From positions 1 to 35,273 of the forward strand of contig JACRCW010000129.1 of assembly GCA_016218805.1 (NCBI GenBank): a stretch of DNA of 35,273 bases, given 5' to 3'. This DNA is from Deltaproteobacteria bacterium. Its GTDB lineage: Bacteria; Myxococcota; JACRCW01. Positions 16,979 through 24,319 of this stretch are shown here, in pieces. Below the pieces are notes generated by a model that was not told where the DNA came from, ran no database searches, and saw only the letters and a program-made list of their open reading frames with translations. Position numbers and translations under genes: made by a program. Numbering within the stretch: the first letter of the stretch is position 1; the number at the start of each line of letters is the position of its first letter.

Positions 16979-18064
16979 ATGAGGTGGACCTGGCTGGTGC
17001 TGTGGATCGTCGTCGAGGGAAGCGCGCGCGCCGCCATAGGCGGCACCTACCAGACGCCGCTGGGCGACATGACGATCACGCGCAAGGGCAGCAACGTGGT
17101 GGCCGTGGCGGCCGGTGACGGCGGTCCGTGCGGCTACAAGAAGGGCCAGCCGGTGCTCAAGGGCGCGGTGATGGATGACAGCGTGACGGGGAAGCTCACC
17201 GTGTGCACCGAGGGCTGCGGCGTGCAGGAAGCGTTTGTGGTGCTGCTGATTGCCCGCGGTGGCGCGCTGCTGTCCGGCGCCGTCCAACTGAAGAACAAGG
17301 CGTGCAAGCTCCCGCTGGAGGGGAAGGGCATTGCGTTGGCCAGGGTGGCGGGAAAGAAGGGCAAGGGCGCGCCGGTGGCGCGGGCCGCGCGGGTGAAGGG
17401 CAAGCAGGCCCCCGCCGCGGCGCCGGACAAGGCGCCCCGGGGCAAGCAGGGTGCCACGGAAACACCGGACGCGCCGGTGGCGGCCGCGGCGCCGGCCACG
17501 GAGGCGGAGGTGGCGGCAAAGTTTGACGACTGGAACCCCGACGCGGCGACCTCCGGTGCACCCGCGGACCGGGCCGAGGCGCTGCGGCGCGGGCAGGAGG
17601 CGTACAAGCTGATGGAGGGCGGCCAGTTTGAAGCGGCGCGGCCCGCGTTGATGGCGGCACTGCGCGCGGATCCCGGTTACGCCGAGGGCTACACGATGAT
17701 GGGCGCCACCTTCTACGCGCGCGACGCGTACGACGACGCGCTGGACTGGTACAAGAAGGCGCTCACGGCCAACCCGGACTTTGGGGACGCGTATTACAAC
17801 ATTGCGTGCATTTACTCGGTGGAGGGGAAGAAACCGCTGGCGCTCAAGTACCTGCGCATTGCGCTGCTCAACGGATACACGCAGGCGGCCGCCATGGAGA
17901 AGGACCCTGACCTGGACCCGCTGCGCGCCGAGCCGGAATACGCGGAGATCATGAAACTGCTGGAGGCGCCGGCTTCCGCCGCGCCCGTCCCAGATGGCGG
18001 CACGCCGGCCGCCGTCGCGCCCGCCCCGGAGGACGGCGGCGCGCCGGATGCCGGCCGGGACTAG
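16979..18064 (+). CDS. Exported TPR protein with an N-terminal beta-rich domain
   Basis: 361 residues. Signal peptide MRWTWLVLWIVVEGSARA; a Gly/Val-rich domain with four Cys (about 20-130, beginning GGTYQTPLGDMTITRKGSN) that looks like a small beta-sandwich; a Lys/Ala/Pro linker (about 135-200); then three TPR-like units (about 205-310, for example YAEGYTMMGATFYARDAYDDA and FGDAYYNIACIYSVEGKKPLA); and an acidic Ala/Pro tail. TPRs bind protein partners, so a periplasmic scaffold is likely. ATG 16979 has GGGAGG upstream (about 16968-16973). The stop codon overlaps that of the convergent gene within the palindrome CTAG. The family is not recognised. Confidence 0.8.
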   Translation: MRWTWLVLWIVVEGSARAAIGGTYQTPLGDMTITRKGSNVVAVAAGDGGPCGYKKGQPVLKGAVMDDSVTGKLTVCTEGCGVQEAFVVLLIARGGALLSGAVQLKNKACKLPLEGKGIALARVAGKKGKGAPVARAARVKGKQAPAAAPDKAPRGKQGATETPDAPVAAAAPATEAEVAAKFDDWNPDAATSGAPADRAEALRRGQEAYKLMEGGQFEAARPALMAALRADPGYAEGYTMMGATFYARDAYDDALDWYKKALTANPDFGDAYYNIACIYSVEGKKPLALKYLRIALLNGYTQAAAMEKDPDLDPLRAEPEYAEIMKLLEAPASAAPVPDGGTPAAVAPAPEDGGAPDAGRD

Positions 18065-18615
18065 CGGATGATCTCAGCCACGCGCAGCAACTCCGCGTCA
18101 TAGGCTACGGACTCCGCCCGCGCGGCGGCCAGGTTGACCGACAGTCCCGGCTTGCCCCGCCGCTCCGACAGGGCCACGCCCAACCCACCCCGGACCAGTT
18201 CCCGGCTGCCCGTGAAGGTGGCGATGCTGAGGCGCCGCGCCACGCTGCTCAGCGCGGTGACGTCATCCTCCAGCCCGGTGCACACGTAGAGCGCCACCAC
18301 GCGTTGGCGCACCGCCACCTCCTCCAGTGCCTCCGCGCTGCGGAACGCCAGGGGCACCCCGCGGAACGGCCGGTTGACCAGCGTCAGCCGGCTGGCCAGG
18401 GCGGCCAGGGCTTCCAGGGTGGCCTGGGCCTCCGCTTCGGACTGCGGATCACCGGGGCGCCAGGTCACGCCAATCTCCACGGTGGGACCCGCGCGCTGCG
18501 GCAACGCGCGGTGGTAGGCCAGCACCTTGACCATCAGCAGGACGCGCACGTCCGGCGGCAGGCCCCCCGCCGGGACGGTGGCCAACAGCAACCCGGCCAG
18601 CAGGCGCGCCGCCAT
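18061..18615 (-). CDS. YfiR/DUF4154-like periplasmic protein
   Basis: 184 residues with a signal peptide (MAARLLAGLLLATVPAGG). It follows the YfiR pattern: an early helix (DVRVLLMVKVLAYHRALP), a central Val-rich strand (QRVVALYVCTG), a Gly-rich segment, then VNLAAARAESVAYDAELLRVAEIIR, close to the family's ending INLxxAxxxGLxxSSxLLxLAxxV. In Pseudomonas YfiR is a periplasmic inhibitor of a diguanylate cyclase; no such enzyme is nearby here. ATG 18615 lies 1 nt after the stop of the barrel gene, so the two are one operon. Assignment is by pattern. Confidence 0.7.
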   Translation of the reverse strand: MAARLLAGLLLATVPAGGLPPDVRVLLMVKVLAYHRALPQRAGPTVEIGVTWRPGDPQSEAEAQATLEALAALASRLTLVNRPFRGVPLAFRSAEALEEVAVRQRVVALYVCTGLEDDVTALSSVARRLSIATFTGSRELVRGGLGVALSERRGKPGLSVNLAAARAESVAYDAELLRVAEIIR

Positions 18616-18616
18616 G

Positions 18617-19969
18617 TCAGAACCCGACCGCCGCCTGCGCAAACAGCCCCAGGTCCAGACGGCCCTGGTCATCCAGGGCGGTGGCGCCTTCCAGCTTCAG
18701 CATGGTGCGGGGGGCTTTCACCGGCAGCGGGTAGAGCACCACGCCGCTGAGCAACCGGAACTGGGATGCGCCGGGCACACCGCGCCAGAAGTCCGCCCCG
18801 CGGGACCGCGTGCTCACGCGCGTCACCACGTCCACCTGCGTGTACGGCTCCAGCGCCGGCCGGATGCGGTAGGCAAACAGTGCGTACGCCCCGCCGGACA
18901 CCAGCGCGTTGAACAACGGCCCCGGGCCAAGCAGTCCGGAGACCTCCTGGTGCGCCAGCGCGGCCTCCGCGCGGAAGGTCACCGGCCCGTTCTGCAGCGT
19001 GAGGTCCCCGTCCAGCAGCGTCAGCCGCCGGCGGGCGTTGACCGTGTACGCCCCGGTGTACGCGGACACTCCCAGCGCCAGGCCGCGCGGCAGCCCCACG
19101 CCCAGCCGCCCGCCCACCGCCTTGTCCGGGTGGTTGCGGTCAAAGTGGTTGCCCCGCATGGACCGGATGGCGCCGCCCTCCGCCACCACGCTGTCCTGTT
19201 CGCCCTGGTCCAGGCGCTTGTCCGCCTGTTCCAGGCCGTTGACCACGTAGGCCGCGTAGTTCACGTCCACGCCGCTGACCAACGGGAAGTGCCCGCGCAC
19301 CTGCACGCCGGATTCGGACCAGATGGACGGAATCACCACCCGCGTCACCAGCGGGGCCGCGGCGGTGCGCCGCAGGAAGTCCGGGTAGAGGTATTCGTTG
19401 AACGCCCCAATGGGCACCGGGAACAGGCCCGCCCGCACCACCAGCCAGTCCCACGCTTTCATGTCCACGTAGCCCCACGGTACGTACACCTCAAAACCGG
19501 AGTGCTCCCACTCCACGGCAAACTCCGGGTAGAAACGATCCAACACGCTGGCGCGCAGGATGGTGGTGGCGTGGTGCAGCTCAAAATGGGAGCTGCCGCC
19601 CAGTTGCTTCTGGCGTTCAGACCAGGGCGCGGGTTGGGCCAGGGCCAGCGTCCGCGTGCCCACGTCCGCAAAGTCCGCCGTGGCCTCCGCGGTCACAAAG
19701 CCATGCAGCTCCACCACCAGGCCTTGTTCGGCCAGGCGCAAGCCGTAACCGCCCACCTCACCGCCGCGGATGTCCCGCTGCAGCAGGTCCTCCAGGCGCA
19801 CGGTCTCCACGGGCACAAGGGCCGGTGTTGCAGGGTCCCCAGGGCCGGGGTCGGCCGCGGCTGGGGGGGCTGTGTCCGACGCGGGCGGCGCCTCCGCACG
19901 CGCTCCGGCCCCCAGCAGCAGCGCCCCCAACGCTGCCGCGCCCCCCCAGCCACCAAGTTTTTCGAGCAT
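18617..19969 (-). CDS. Outer-membrane beta-barrel protein (porin-like)
   Basis: 450 residues. Signal peptide (GGAAALGALLLGAGARA, cleavage near 24), an Ala/Pro/Asp linker (about 25-55), a short conserved segment (LVPVETVRLEDLLQRDIRGG), then alternating hydrophobic/polar strands rich in Tyr, Trp and Phe to a C-terminal Phe (FAQAAVGF), the classic end of an outer-membrane barrel. Segments such as WDWLVVRAGLFPVPIGAFNEY resemble OprP/OprO-type porins. Substrate unknown. ATG 19969 is used because the longer frame adds about 95 residues of implausible sequence before the signal peptide. It leads the operon with the YfiR-like gene. Confidence 0.75.
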   Translation of the reverse strand: MLEKLGGWGGAAALGALLLGAGARAEAPPASDTAPPAAADPGPGDPATPALVPVETVRLEDLLQRDIRGGEVGGYGLRLAEQGLVVELHGFVTAEATADFADVGTRTLALAQPAPWSERQKQLGGSSHFELHHATTILRASVLDRFYPEFAVEWEHSGFEVYVPWGYVDMKAWDWLVVRAGLFPVPIGAFNEYLYPDFLRRTAAAPLVTRVVIPSIWSESGVQVRGHFPLVSGVDVNYAAYVVNGLEQADKRLDQGEQDSVVAEGGAIRSMRGNHFDRNHPDKAVGGRLGVGLPRGLALGVSAYTGAYTVNARRRLTLLDGDLTLQNGPVTFRAEAALAHQEVSGLLGPGPLFNALVSGGAYALFAYRIRPALEPYTQVDVVTRVSTRSRGADFWRGVPGASQFRLLSGVVLYPLPVKAPRTMLKLEGATALDDQGRLDLGLFAQAAVGF

Positions 19970-20292
19970 GGTCGCGGGCTGTAGCGTTGAGCCACGGCCC
20001 GCGCCAGCGCCAGATCCCCGGTCCGGCGGTTGGGAGGGCACATGCACGGGGCCCCCGAGGGCTTCAGTCTCCTCTGGTCTTCTTGCGGGGCTGGCGCGGG
20101 TGGCGACGTGCGCGCGCACACCACCAACAGGCGACGCGGGCCGTTCACGCACCTGCCGGCTTGGCGTCAAAGGCGGGACGCCCACTGCGCGTCCAGGGGA
20201 CGCCGCGGGCACGGTGTGGCCAGGGCTGGGGGAGGGGGAAGTTCCCTGGAACACGCAGCGGTACCGGCGCGGGGGCCGGGGGTGTGCTGCCT

Positions 20293-20323
20293 GGAAAGTG
20301 TCTCATTTAATGAGACACTTTCC
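20293..20323. repeat. Palindromic element, copy 1
   Basis: A perfect inverted repeat with 15-nt arms (GGAAAGTGTCTCATT, 20293-20307, and its complement, 20309-20323) around a single T. The arms are about 40% G+C in a region of about 75%. The bases to its left match those left of copy 2. It could be an operator, a REP-like element or the trace of a mobile element; there is no T-run for a terminator. Confidence 0.9.
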
Positions 20324-20602
20324 GGGGGAATGGAGGGTCCTTCCCAACCGCCGCGGCCGCCCGACACGCGCGACCGATTTCCACCACCCTTCCAAGCCCA
20401 GCCCGACCCGAGTCCCTGCGCCCGCTCGCGATGCCCGACCCGCTGCGACCCGCGCGCGGCGGGGTCCGCCGCGTCGTCATACCGGGACGCCCGCCAGCGG
20501 TTCCCGCGGCCGCAACGCCGTTGACGGGCGCGCGGCGGCGCCGCGATGCAATCCCGTCGCGTTCGCATACTGCTGGTGCGGCCGGGCCGGGGTGTGCCGC
20601 CT

Positions 20603-20632
20603 GGAAAGTGTCTCATTGAATGAGACACTTTC
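20603..20632. repeat. Palindromic element, copy 2
   Basis: The same left arm (20603-20617), a single G centre (20618) and a 14-nt right arm (20619-20632). The left arm begins exactly 310 bp after that of copy 1, and both are preceded by GTGTGC(T/C)GCCT. Only the centre base and the outermost right base differ from copy 1. Confidence 0.9.
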
Positions 20633-20780
20633 GGGGAGGGAGGGCGAGGCGGCGCGGGCGGGCAATTTACACGCGCAGGTGCCGGGCGGAGTTGACGTTG
20701 ATGTTGGACCGCGCGGATGACTCGGTGGAGATCCTGGTGCAGCAGTCCCTGTTCCTTTGCTCCGGCACAGCGGAAAGCGG

Positions 20781-20933
20781 TTGAGGAGGTCAGCGCGCAA
20801 TGGGTTGGCAACGCTGAATGAGGCGCGCGTGCTCACGCGCAAGCGCGTGCAGCAGGAGGACGTTCCACCGGGCATGGTGGATGGCCCCACCACGACTCCA
20901 CCCGCCACGGCGCCAGCGGGTACGCCGGGCTGA
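20781..20933 (+). pseudogene. Protein-like fragment (C-terminal tail of an unknown gene)
   Basis: A short frame that reads LATLNEARVLTRKRV, then QQEDVPPGMVDG and a Thr/Pro/Ala tail ending in TGA at 20931. The balanced composition looks more like real protein than the surrounding low-complexity frames. Just upstream, in another frame, LMLDRADDSVEILVQQSLF also looks protein-like, so this may be the frameshifted remnant of one gene. No family recognised. Confidence 0.35.
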
Positions 20934-21069
20934 GCGCAGGTCCTATGCGGCGAGTTTGCGGGCGGTGAATCCCGCGGCGAGGACCATGCTTCAACGCGGG
21001 GTGCACGCTGGATACCCTCGAGCACAACTCGCTTGCGGGGCGGTTGTCCCTGCGGCACAACGTGCCCAC

Positions 21070-21527
21070 ATGGCGGACCTCTACGGCGCGTGGCGAGCCC
21101 TGGTGACGGCGTTGCGCGCCGGGCACATCGACCATGCGCTGTGTGGAGGCCTGGCCCTGGCGGTGCATGGTACGCGCGAGCCACCAAGGACATCGACATC
21201 CTTGCCCGACCCGCCGACATTCCCGCCATCAAGAATGCGGCTGAGCAGTGTGGCTTCATCTTCGAGTCGCTGCCGATGACGTTTGCCTCCAGCGGGATCA
21301 CGATTCAACGCTGCACCAAACGGATTGACGGCATGCCCCTCATGCTGGATGTGCTGTTGGCCCAGCCGCCCCTGGATGCGGTGTGGGCCGCGCGTGTGCG
21401 GCTGCCGTGGGAAGATGACCACATCCAGGTGGTGTCCCGTGAAGGACTCATCACCTTGAAGCTTGCCGCCGGCCGCCCCCAGGACCTGGTGGACGTGCAG
21501 AAGCTGAGGGAGGCGGAACGTGGTTGA
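21070..21527 (+). pseudogene. Nucleotidyltransferase, frameshifted
   Basis: Remnant or disrupted gene of the MNT/AbiEii-like nucleotidyltransferase fold. From ATG 21070 the frame reads MADLYGAWRALVTALRAG, then HALCGGLALAVHGT. Near 21171-21185 the coding sense passes to another frame, which continues RATKDIDILARPADIPAIKN and runs to TGA 21527 (ending DLVDVQKLREAERG). The catalytic parts, GG(L)A and the DxD of KDIDIL, sit on the two sides of the break, so neither frame alone could be active. Joined, it gives about 150 residues, a normal small-nucleotidyltransferase length. Such proteins often pair with a small second gene in toxin-antitoxin modules. A sequencing error is possible. Confidence 0.75.
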
Positions 21528-21528
21528 C

Positions 21529-21640
21529 ATGAGCCCGGAAGCCATCACCGCGTGCCTCAGGCGGGTGGCGGAGTTGTCCGCGGACCTGCCTGACGCACAC
21601 GCCCTGGTGAAGCGTGCAGCCGCCGCGGGCGACAGCAGAA
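21529..21640 (+). pseudogene. Fragment of the nucleotidyltransferase partner gene
   Basis: ATG 21529 begins 1 nt after the nucleotidyltransferase stop and reads MSPEAITACLRRVAELSADL, then PDAHALVKRAAAAGD, a plausible start of a small helical partner. After about 21612 the frame turns into Arg/Ala/Gly-rich low-complexity sequence and runs into the opposite gene, so the 3' end seems lost or replaced. The end coordinate is approximate. Confidence 0.45.
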
Positions 21641-21703
21641 GATCCCCGCAACAGCCCAGCGACTCGCCGATCAGCTGCGCCGGTACGCGGGACGTCACAC
21701 GGA

Positions 21704-21847
21704 GGGGCAACGCTCCAGCCGACCGGCGCGCAATCGACGTCGCTGGTCGTGGCGGTGAAGCCGGCGCAGCGGGTGGACGTGACGCCGCGCCTGGGCGCGG
21801 GAAGCACGGTGAATGCGGACGTGGTGGGCCAGGCGCTGGACTCCTGA
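21704..21847 (+). pseudogene. C-terminal fragment of an unknown protein
   Basis: A frame ending at 21847 that reads TLQPTGAQSTSLVVAVKP, then AQRVDVTPRLGAGSTV and NADVVGQALDS. It has the look of a beta-rich exported protein's end, but the upstream part of the frame (from 21614) is low-complexity with no sensible start. Probably a fusion point of decayed sequence. The left boundary is approximate. Confidence 0.35.
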
Positions 21848-21862
21848 CGCCTATGGCGCGCC

Positions 21863-22738
21863 TCACTCCCGTGCGCCCAGCCGCGCCAGCATCTGCCGTG
21901 TCAGCACGCGCTCATGCCGGTTCCACGCCTCCACGGCCGGGTCCGCGGACGGTGGACGCGCCAGCGCCGCGCGCAGCAGCGCCAGGGCGTCCGCCTTGCG
22001 GTCCTCCTTGACGCGCAGCTCCGCCCGAAAACGCGCGTTCCCCAGGAAGTCCGGCGCGCAGCGGTCCGCGGTGCGCAGTTGCTCCTCGCCGTCCTTGCTG
22101 GAACTGCGGCCCTGCAACCGCACCAGGAACTCCGGCGTGCGAATCACCACCGCCGCCCAGAACCGGTTGACGCCGCCGTGGAAGTAGCACGGAGACAGCG
22201 CCCCGGCCCGGTCCATCAGGCGCCGCAGCGTCGGGAGCAGACTGGCGGACCGGATGATGCCGTCAATCTCCGCCTGCTTGGCCAGGTTCACAGTCTCCCA
22301 GAACCAGCCCCCCGGGTGTTGGGGCGCCGCCGCCTGCGCACGCCGCGCCGCGTCCATCCCGCGGCCGTAGGCGGCGCGCGCCTGGGCCTCGGGGGCGCGT
22401 TCGTCTGCCAGTTGCAGGCCGGTCCAGTAGTGCGCCTCCGCCAGCAGGGACAGCGCCTCCGGGTTGCGCGGCTCCGCCGTCACCCACGCCTCCACCGCCG
22501 CCCGGGGCGCCGCCGCCGCGGCCACGCCCAGCCCCCGCGCGTGCCACGCCTCCACGGCGGGCGGCACCGCGGCGGGCACCGGGGGACCCCCATCCGCCGC
22601 CCGGCCCGGCCCGGTCAGCGTCGCCAGGAACAGGGCGGCCCAGCTGATTCGCTTTGTGTGCAGCGTGGCGTGTGTTAGGCACGCACGCCCTTGTGCCCAA
22701 GGTCGGCCTCGCTGACCACGGAGGCCACAAACGCCCAT
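21863..22738 (-). CDS. Exported helical-repeat (TPR-like) protein of unknown function
   Basis: Up to 291 residues. A hydrophobic segment (ISWAALFLATLTGPGRAADG) about 30 residues in looks like a signal peptide, followed by Ala-rich helical repeats (EALSLLAEAHYWTGLQLADE) and an aromatic part (CYFHGGVNRFWAAVVIRTPEF) resembling the repeat modules of TatT-like (TRAP-associated) proteins. The only usual start before the signal is ATG 22738, which has no ribosome site and leaves an over-long leader; a CTG near 22667 would fit the signal better. It is divergent from the PEGA gene, the two ATGs overlapping in one CATG. No function assigned. Confidence 0.65.
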   Translation of the reverse strand: MGVCGLRGQRGRPWAQGRACLTHATLHTKRISWAALFLATLTGPGRAADGGPPVPAAVPPAVEAWHARGLGVAAAAAPRAAVEAWVTAEPRNPEALSLLAEAHYWTGLQLADERAPEAQARAAYGRGMDAARRAQAAAPQHPGGWFWETVNLAKQAEIDGIIRSASLLPTLRRLMDRAGALSPCYFHGGVNRFWAAVVIRTPEFLVRLQGRSSSKDGEEQLRTADRCAPDFLGNARFRAELRVKEDRKADALALLRAALARPPSADPAVEAWNRHERVLTRQMLARLGARE

Positions 22739-24305
22739 GCGTGCCATCCGAAGCCCATCCATCCCGTGGTTCACCGCCCTGTTCATGGTCCTCTGCGCCG
22801 GCTCCTTCGCGCGCGCGGAGGGCGGGCCCAAGGTGCGGCTGCTCCCCTACCAACCCATTGCCCGGCAGGCCACCCCTGAGCTGTGCACCCAGATCACCAA
22901 CATGCTTGCCGGGGAGCTGGGTGGAGCGGACGCGTTCACGTTGTCCCGTGGCGAGGAGGCCGCCGAGGAGGCGGGTGACGCGCCCACGTCCAACGCCGCC
23001 GCGGCCGAGAAGGCCGAAGAGCAGGCCAAGGCCGCCCTGGACAAGGCGCTGACGCTGTCCCAGGCCGGCGCCAAGCAGGTGCAGAAGCAGAAGTTTGACC
23101 CGGCCATCAAGACGCTGACCGAATCACTCAAGCAGTTTGAAGCCGGCGGCGCCGCGCTGACGGACGTGTCCCCGGTGGTGCAGACGCACATCAACGTGGC
23201 CGTGGCGATGTGGAAGCGCGGCATGGAGGATGACGCCCAGCTCCACCTGGCCGCGGCCGCGCGCCTGGACCCGGACTTCAAGTTGGATCCCAAGGAGTAC
23301 TGGCCGCTGTTCCTGCGCGTGTATGACCAGCAGTGGCGGCGCACGCTGCGCCAGCCGCGCGGCAAGGTCCGCGTGGAGGCCACCGTCCCCGGCGCCGAGG
23401 TGTTCTGGAACGGCAAGAGCGTGGGGGCGGCCCCCACCATGCTCACCAACGCGGTGCCGGGTGCCCACTACCTGCGCGTGGTCAAGGAGGGCGCGGGTGT
23501 GTTTGCGGCCGTGGTGGACGTCAAACCCGAGGGCACCGTGGAGATCACGGCGGACCTGGGCGGCGGCCGGTCCGGCGGCGGCGGGCTGGGGCCGGTGGCC
23601 AACGCCGTGGCGGGCAACCTGGTGGATGAGGCGGCGTTCCGCGCGGCGCGCGAACTGGGCAAATCCCAGGGCGCGGCGTTTGTGCTGTTTGGCGGGGTCC
23701 AGAAGAAGGAGACCGGCATCACCGTGGCCACCTTCATGGTGAACGTGGAGGACGGCAAGGTGGGCCGGCTGGTGGACTTGGAATTGGACCTGGACCTGCT
23801 GTCCGCCTCCGTTGAGGCCTTCAAGCTGGTGGAAGAGGTGGGCCAGCGCATCAAGGACTTTGGGGAACCGCTCCCCGCCGGTGCCAGCCCCGTGGTGCGT
23901 GGCGTGGAGGCCGGCGAGGAAAAGGGCATCACGGAGATCGACATCGGCCCGCCGGTGCCGGAGGGGAAGGCCGCGCGGGACCCGGGTGAGCGCAAGGTGG
24001 CCGGAGAAGAGGGCGGCGAGGACGAGGGCGGCGGGCGCCGGGCGTTTGGCACCGAGGACGAGGCCAAGAAACCCAAGGTGCGCAAGGACTCCGCGGGCAA
24101 ATCCGTGGCCATGCGCGACGACTACAAGACCCAGCGACCCTTCTATCTCAACCCCCTGTTCCTGGGCGCCATTGGCGCGGCGGTGGTGGTGGGCGCCCTG
24201 GTGACGGTGACCCTGGTGGCGGGCGCGGCCGTGGGCGGCGGCACCGCCGGCTTCCTGTTGTTGACCCCGCCGCAGTCCGCCACCGTGGAAGCCACCTGGC
24301 CATGA
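22737..24305 (+). CDS. PEGA-domain protein with helical repeats and a C-terminal membrane helix
   Basis: 522 residues: signal peptide (about 1-27), an Ala/Glu/Lys-rich helical region with TPR-like repeats (about 90-195, FDPAIKTLTESLKQFEAGG), a PEGA domain (about 210-255, GKVRVEATVPGAEVFWNGKS and GAHYLRVVKEG), a second folded region (about 285-390), an acidic linker, and a strongly hydrophobic segment near the end (about 475-511, LGAIGAAVVVGALVTVTLVA). PEGA modules occur in surface and periplasmic proteins of Myxococcota. GGAGG lies 12 nt before ATG 22737. It heads a four-gene operon whose last two members look like a membrane-linked dehydrogenase. Confidence 0.8.
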   Translation: MRAIRSPSIPWFTALFMVLCAGSFARAEGGPKVRLLPYQPIARQATPELCTQITNMLAGELGGADAFTLSRGEEAAEEAGDAPTSNAAAAEKAEEQAKAALDKALTLSQAGAKQVQKQKFDPAIKTLTESLKQFEAGGAALTDVSPVVQTHINVAVAMWKRGMEDDAQLHLAAAARLDPDFKLDPKEYWPLFLRVYDQQWRRTLRQPRGKVRVEATVPGAEVFWNGKSVGAAPTMLTNAVPGAHYLRVVKEGAGVFAAVVDVKPEGTVEITADLGGGRSGGGGLGPVANAVAGNLVDEAAFRAARELGKSQGAAFVLFGGVQKKETGITVATFMVNVEDGKVGRLVDLELDLDLLSASVEAFKLVEEVGQRIKDFGEPLPAGASPVVRGVEAGEEKGITEIDIGPPVPEGKAARDPGERKVAGEEGGEDEGGGRRAFGTEDEAKKPKVRKDSAGKSVAMRDDYKTQRPFYLNPLFLGAIGAAVVVGALVTVTLVAGAAVGGGTAGFLLLTPPQSATVEATWP

Positions 24306-24319
24306 GAGGGAGACACACC

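Larger units (their letters stand above)
19970..21069. other. Gene-poor decayed region
   Basis: No convincing complete gene over about 1.1 kb, which is very unusual in this window. It holds two A+T-rich palindromes (20293-20323 and 20603-20632) and a short protein-like fragment (20781-20933). The long open frames that cross it on both strands have low-complexity Arg/Pro/Ala translations, interrupted only by what the palindromes encode, and look accidental. Upstream signals of the barrel gene (start 19969, minus) should lie near 19970-20050, but no promoter is clear. Confidence 0.6.

Noticed and set aside
21165..21190. Programmed frameshift in the nucleotidyltransferase gene
   Set aside because: No slippery heptamer or downstream hairpin is seen, and the surrounding region is full of fragments, so decay is simpler.
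20477..21301. A 274-codon minus frame through the decayed region
   Set aside because: It contains the translated palindrome and Arg/Pro/Ser low complexity, with no protein-like features.
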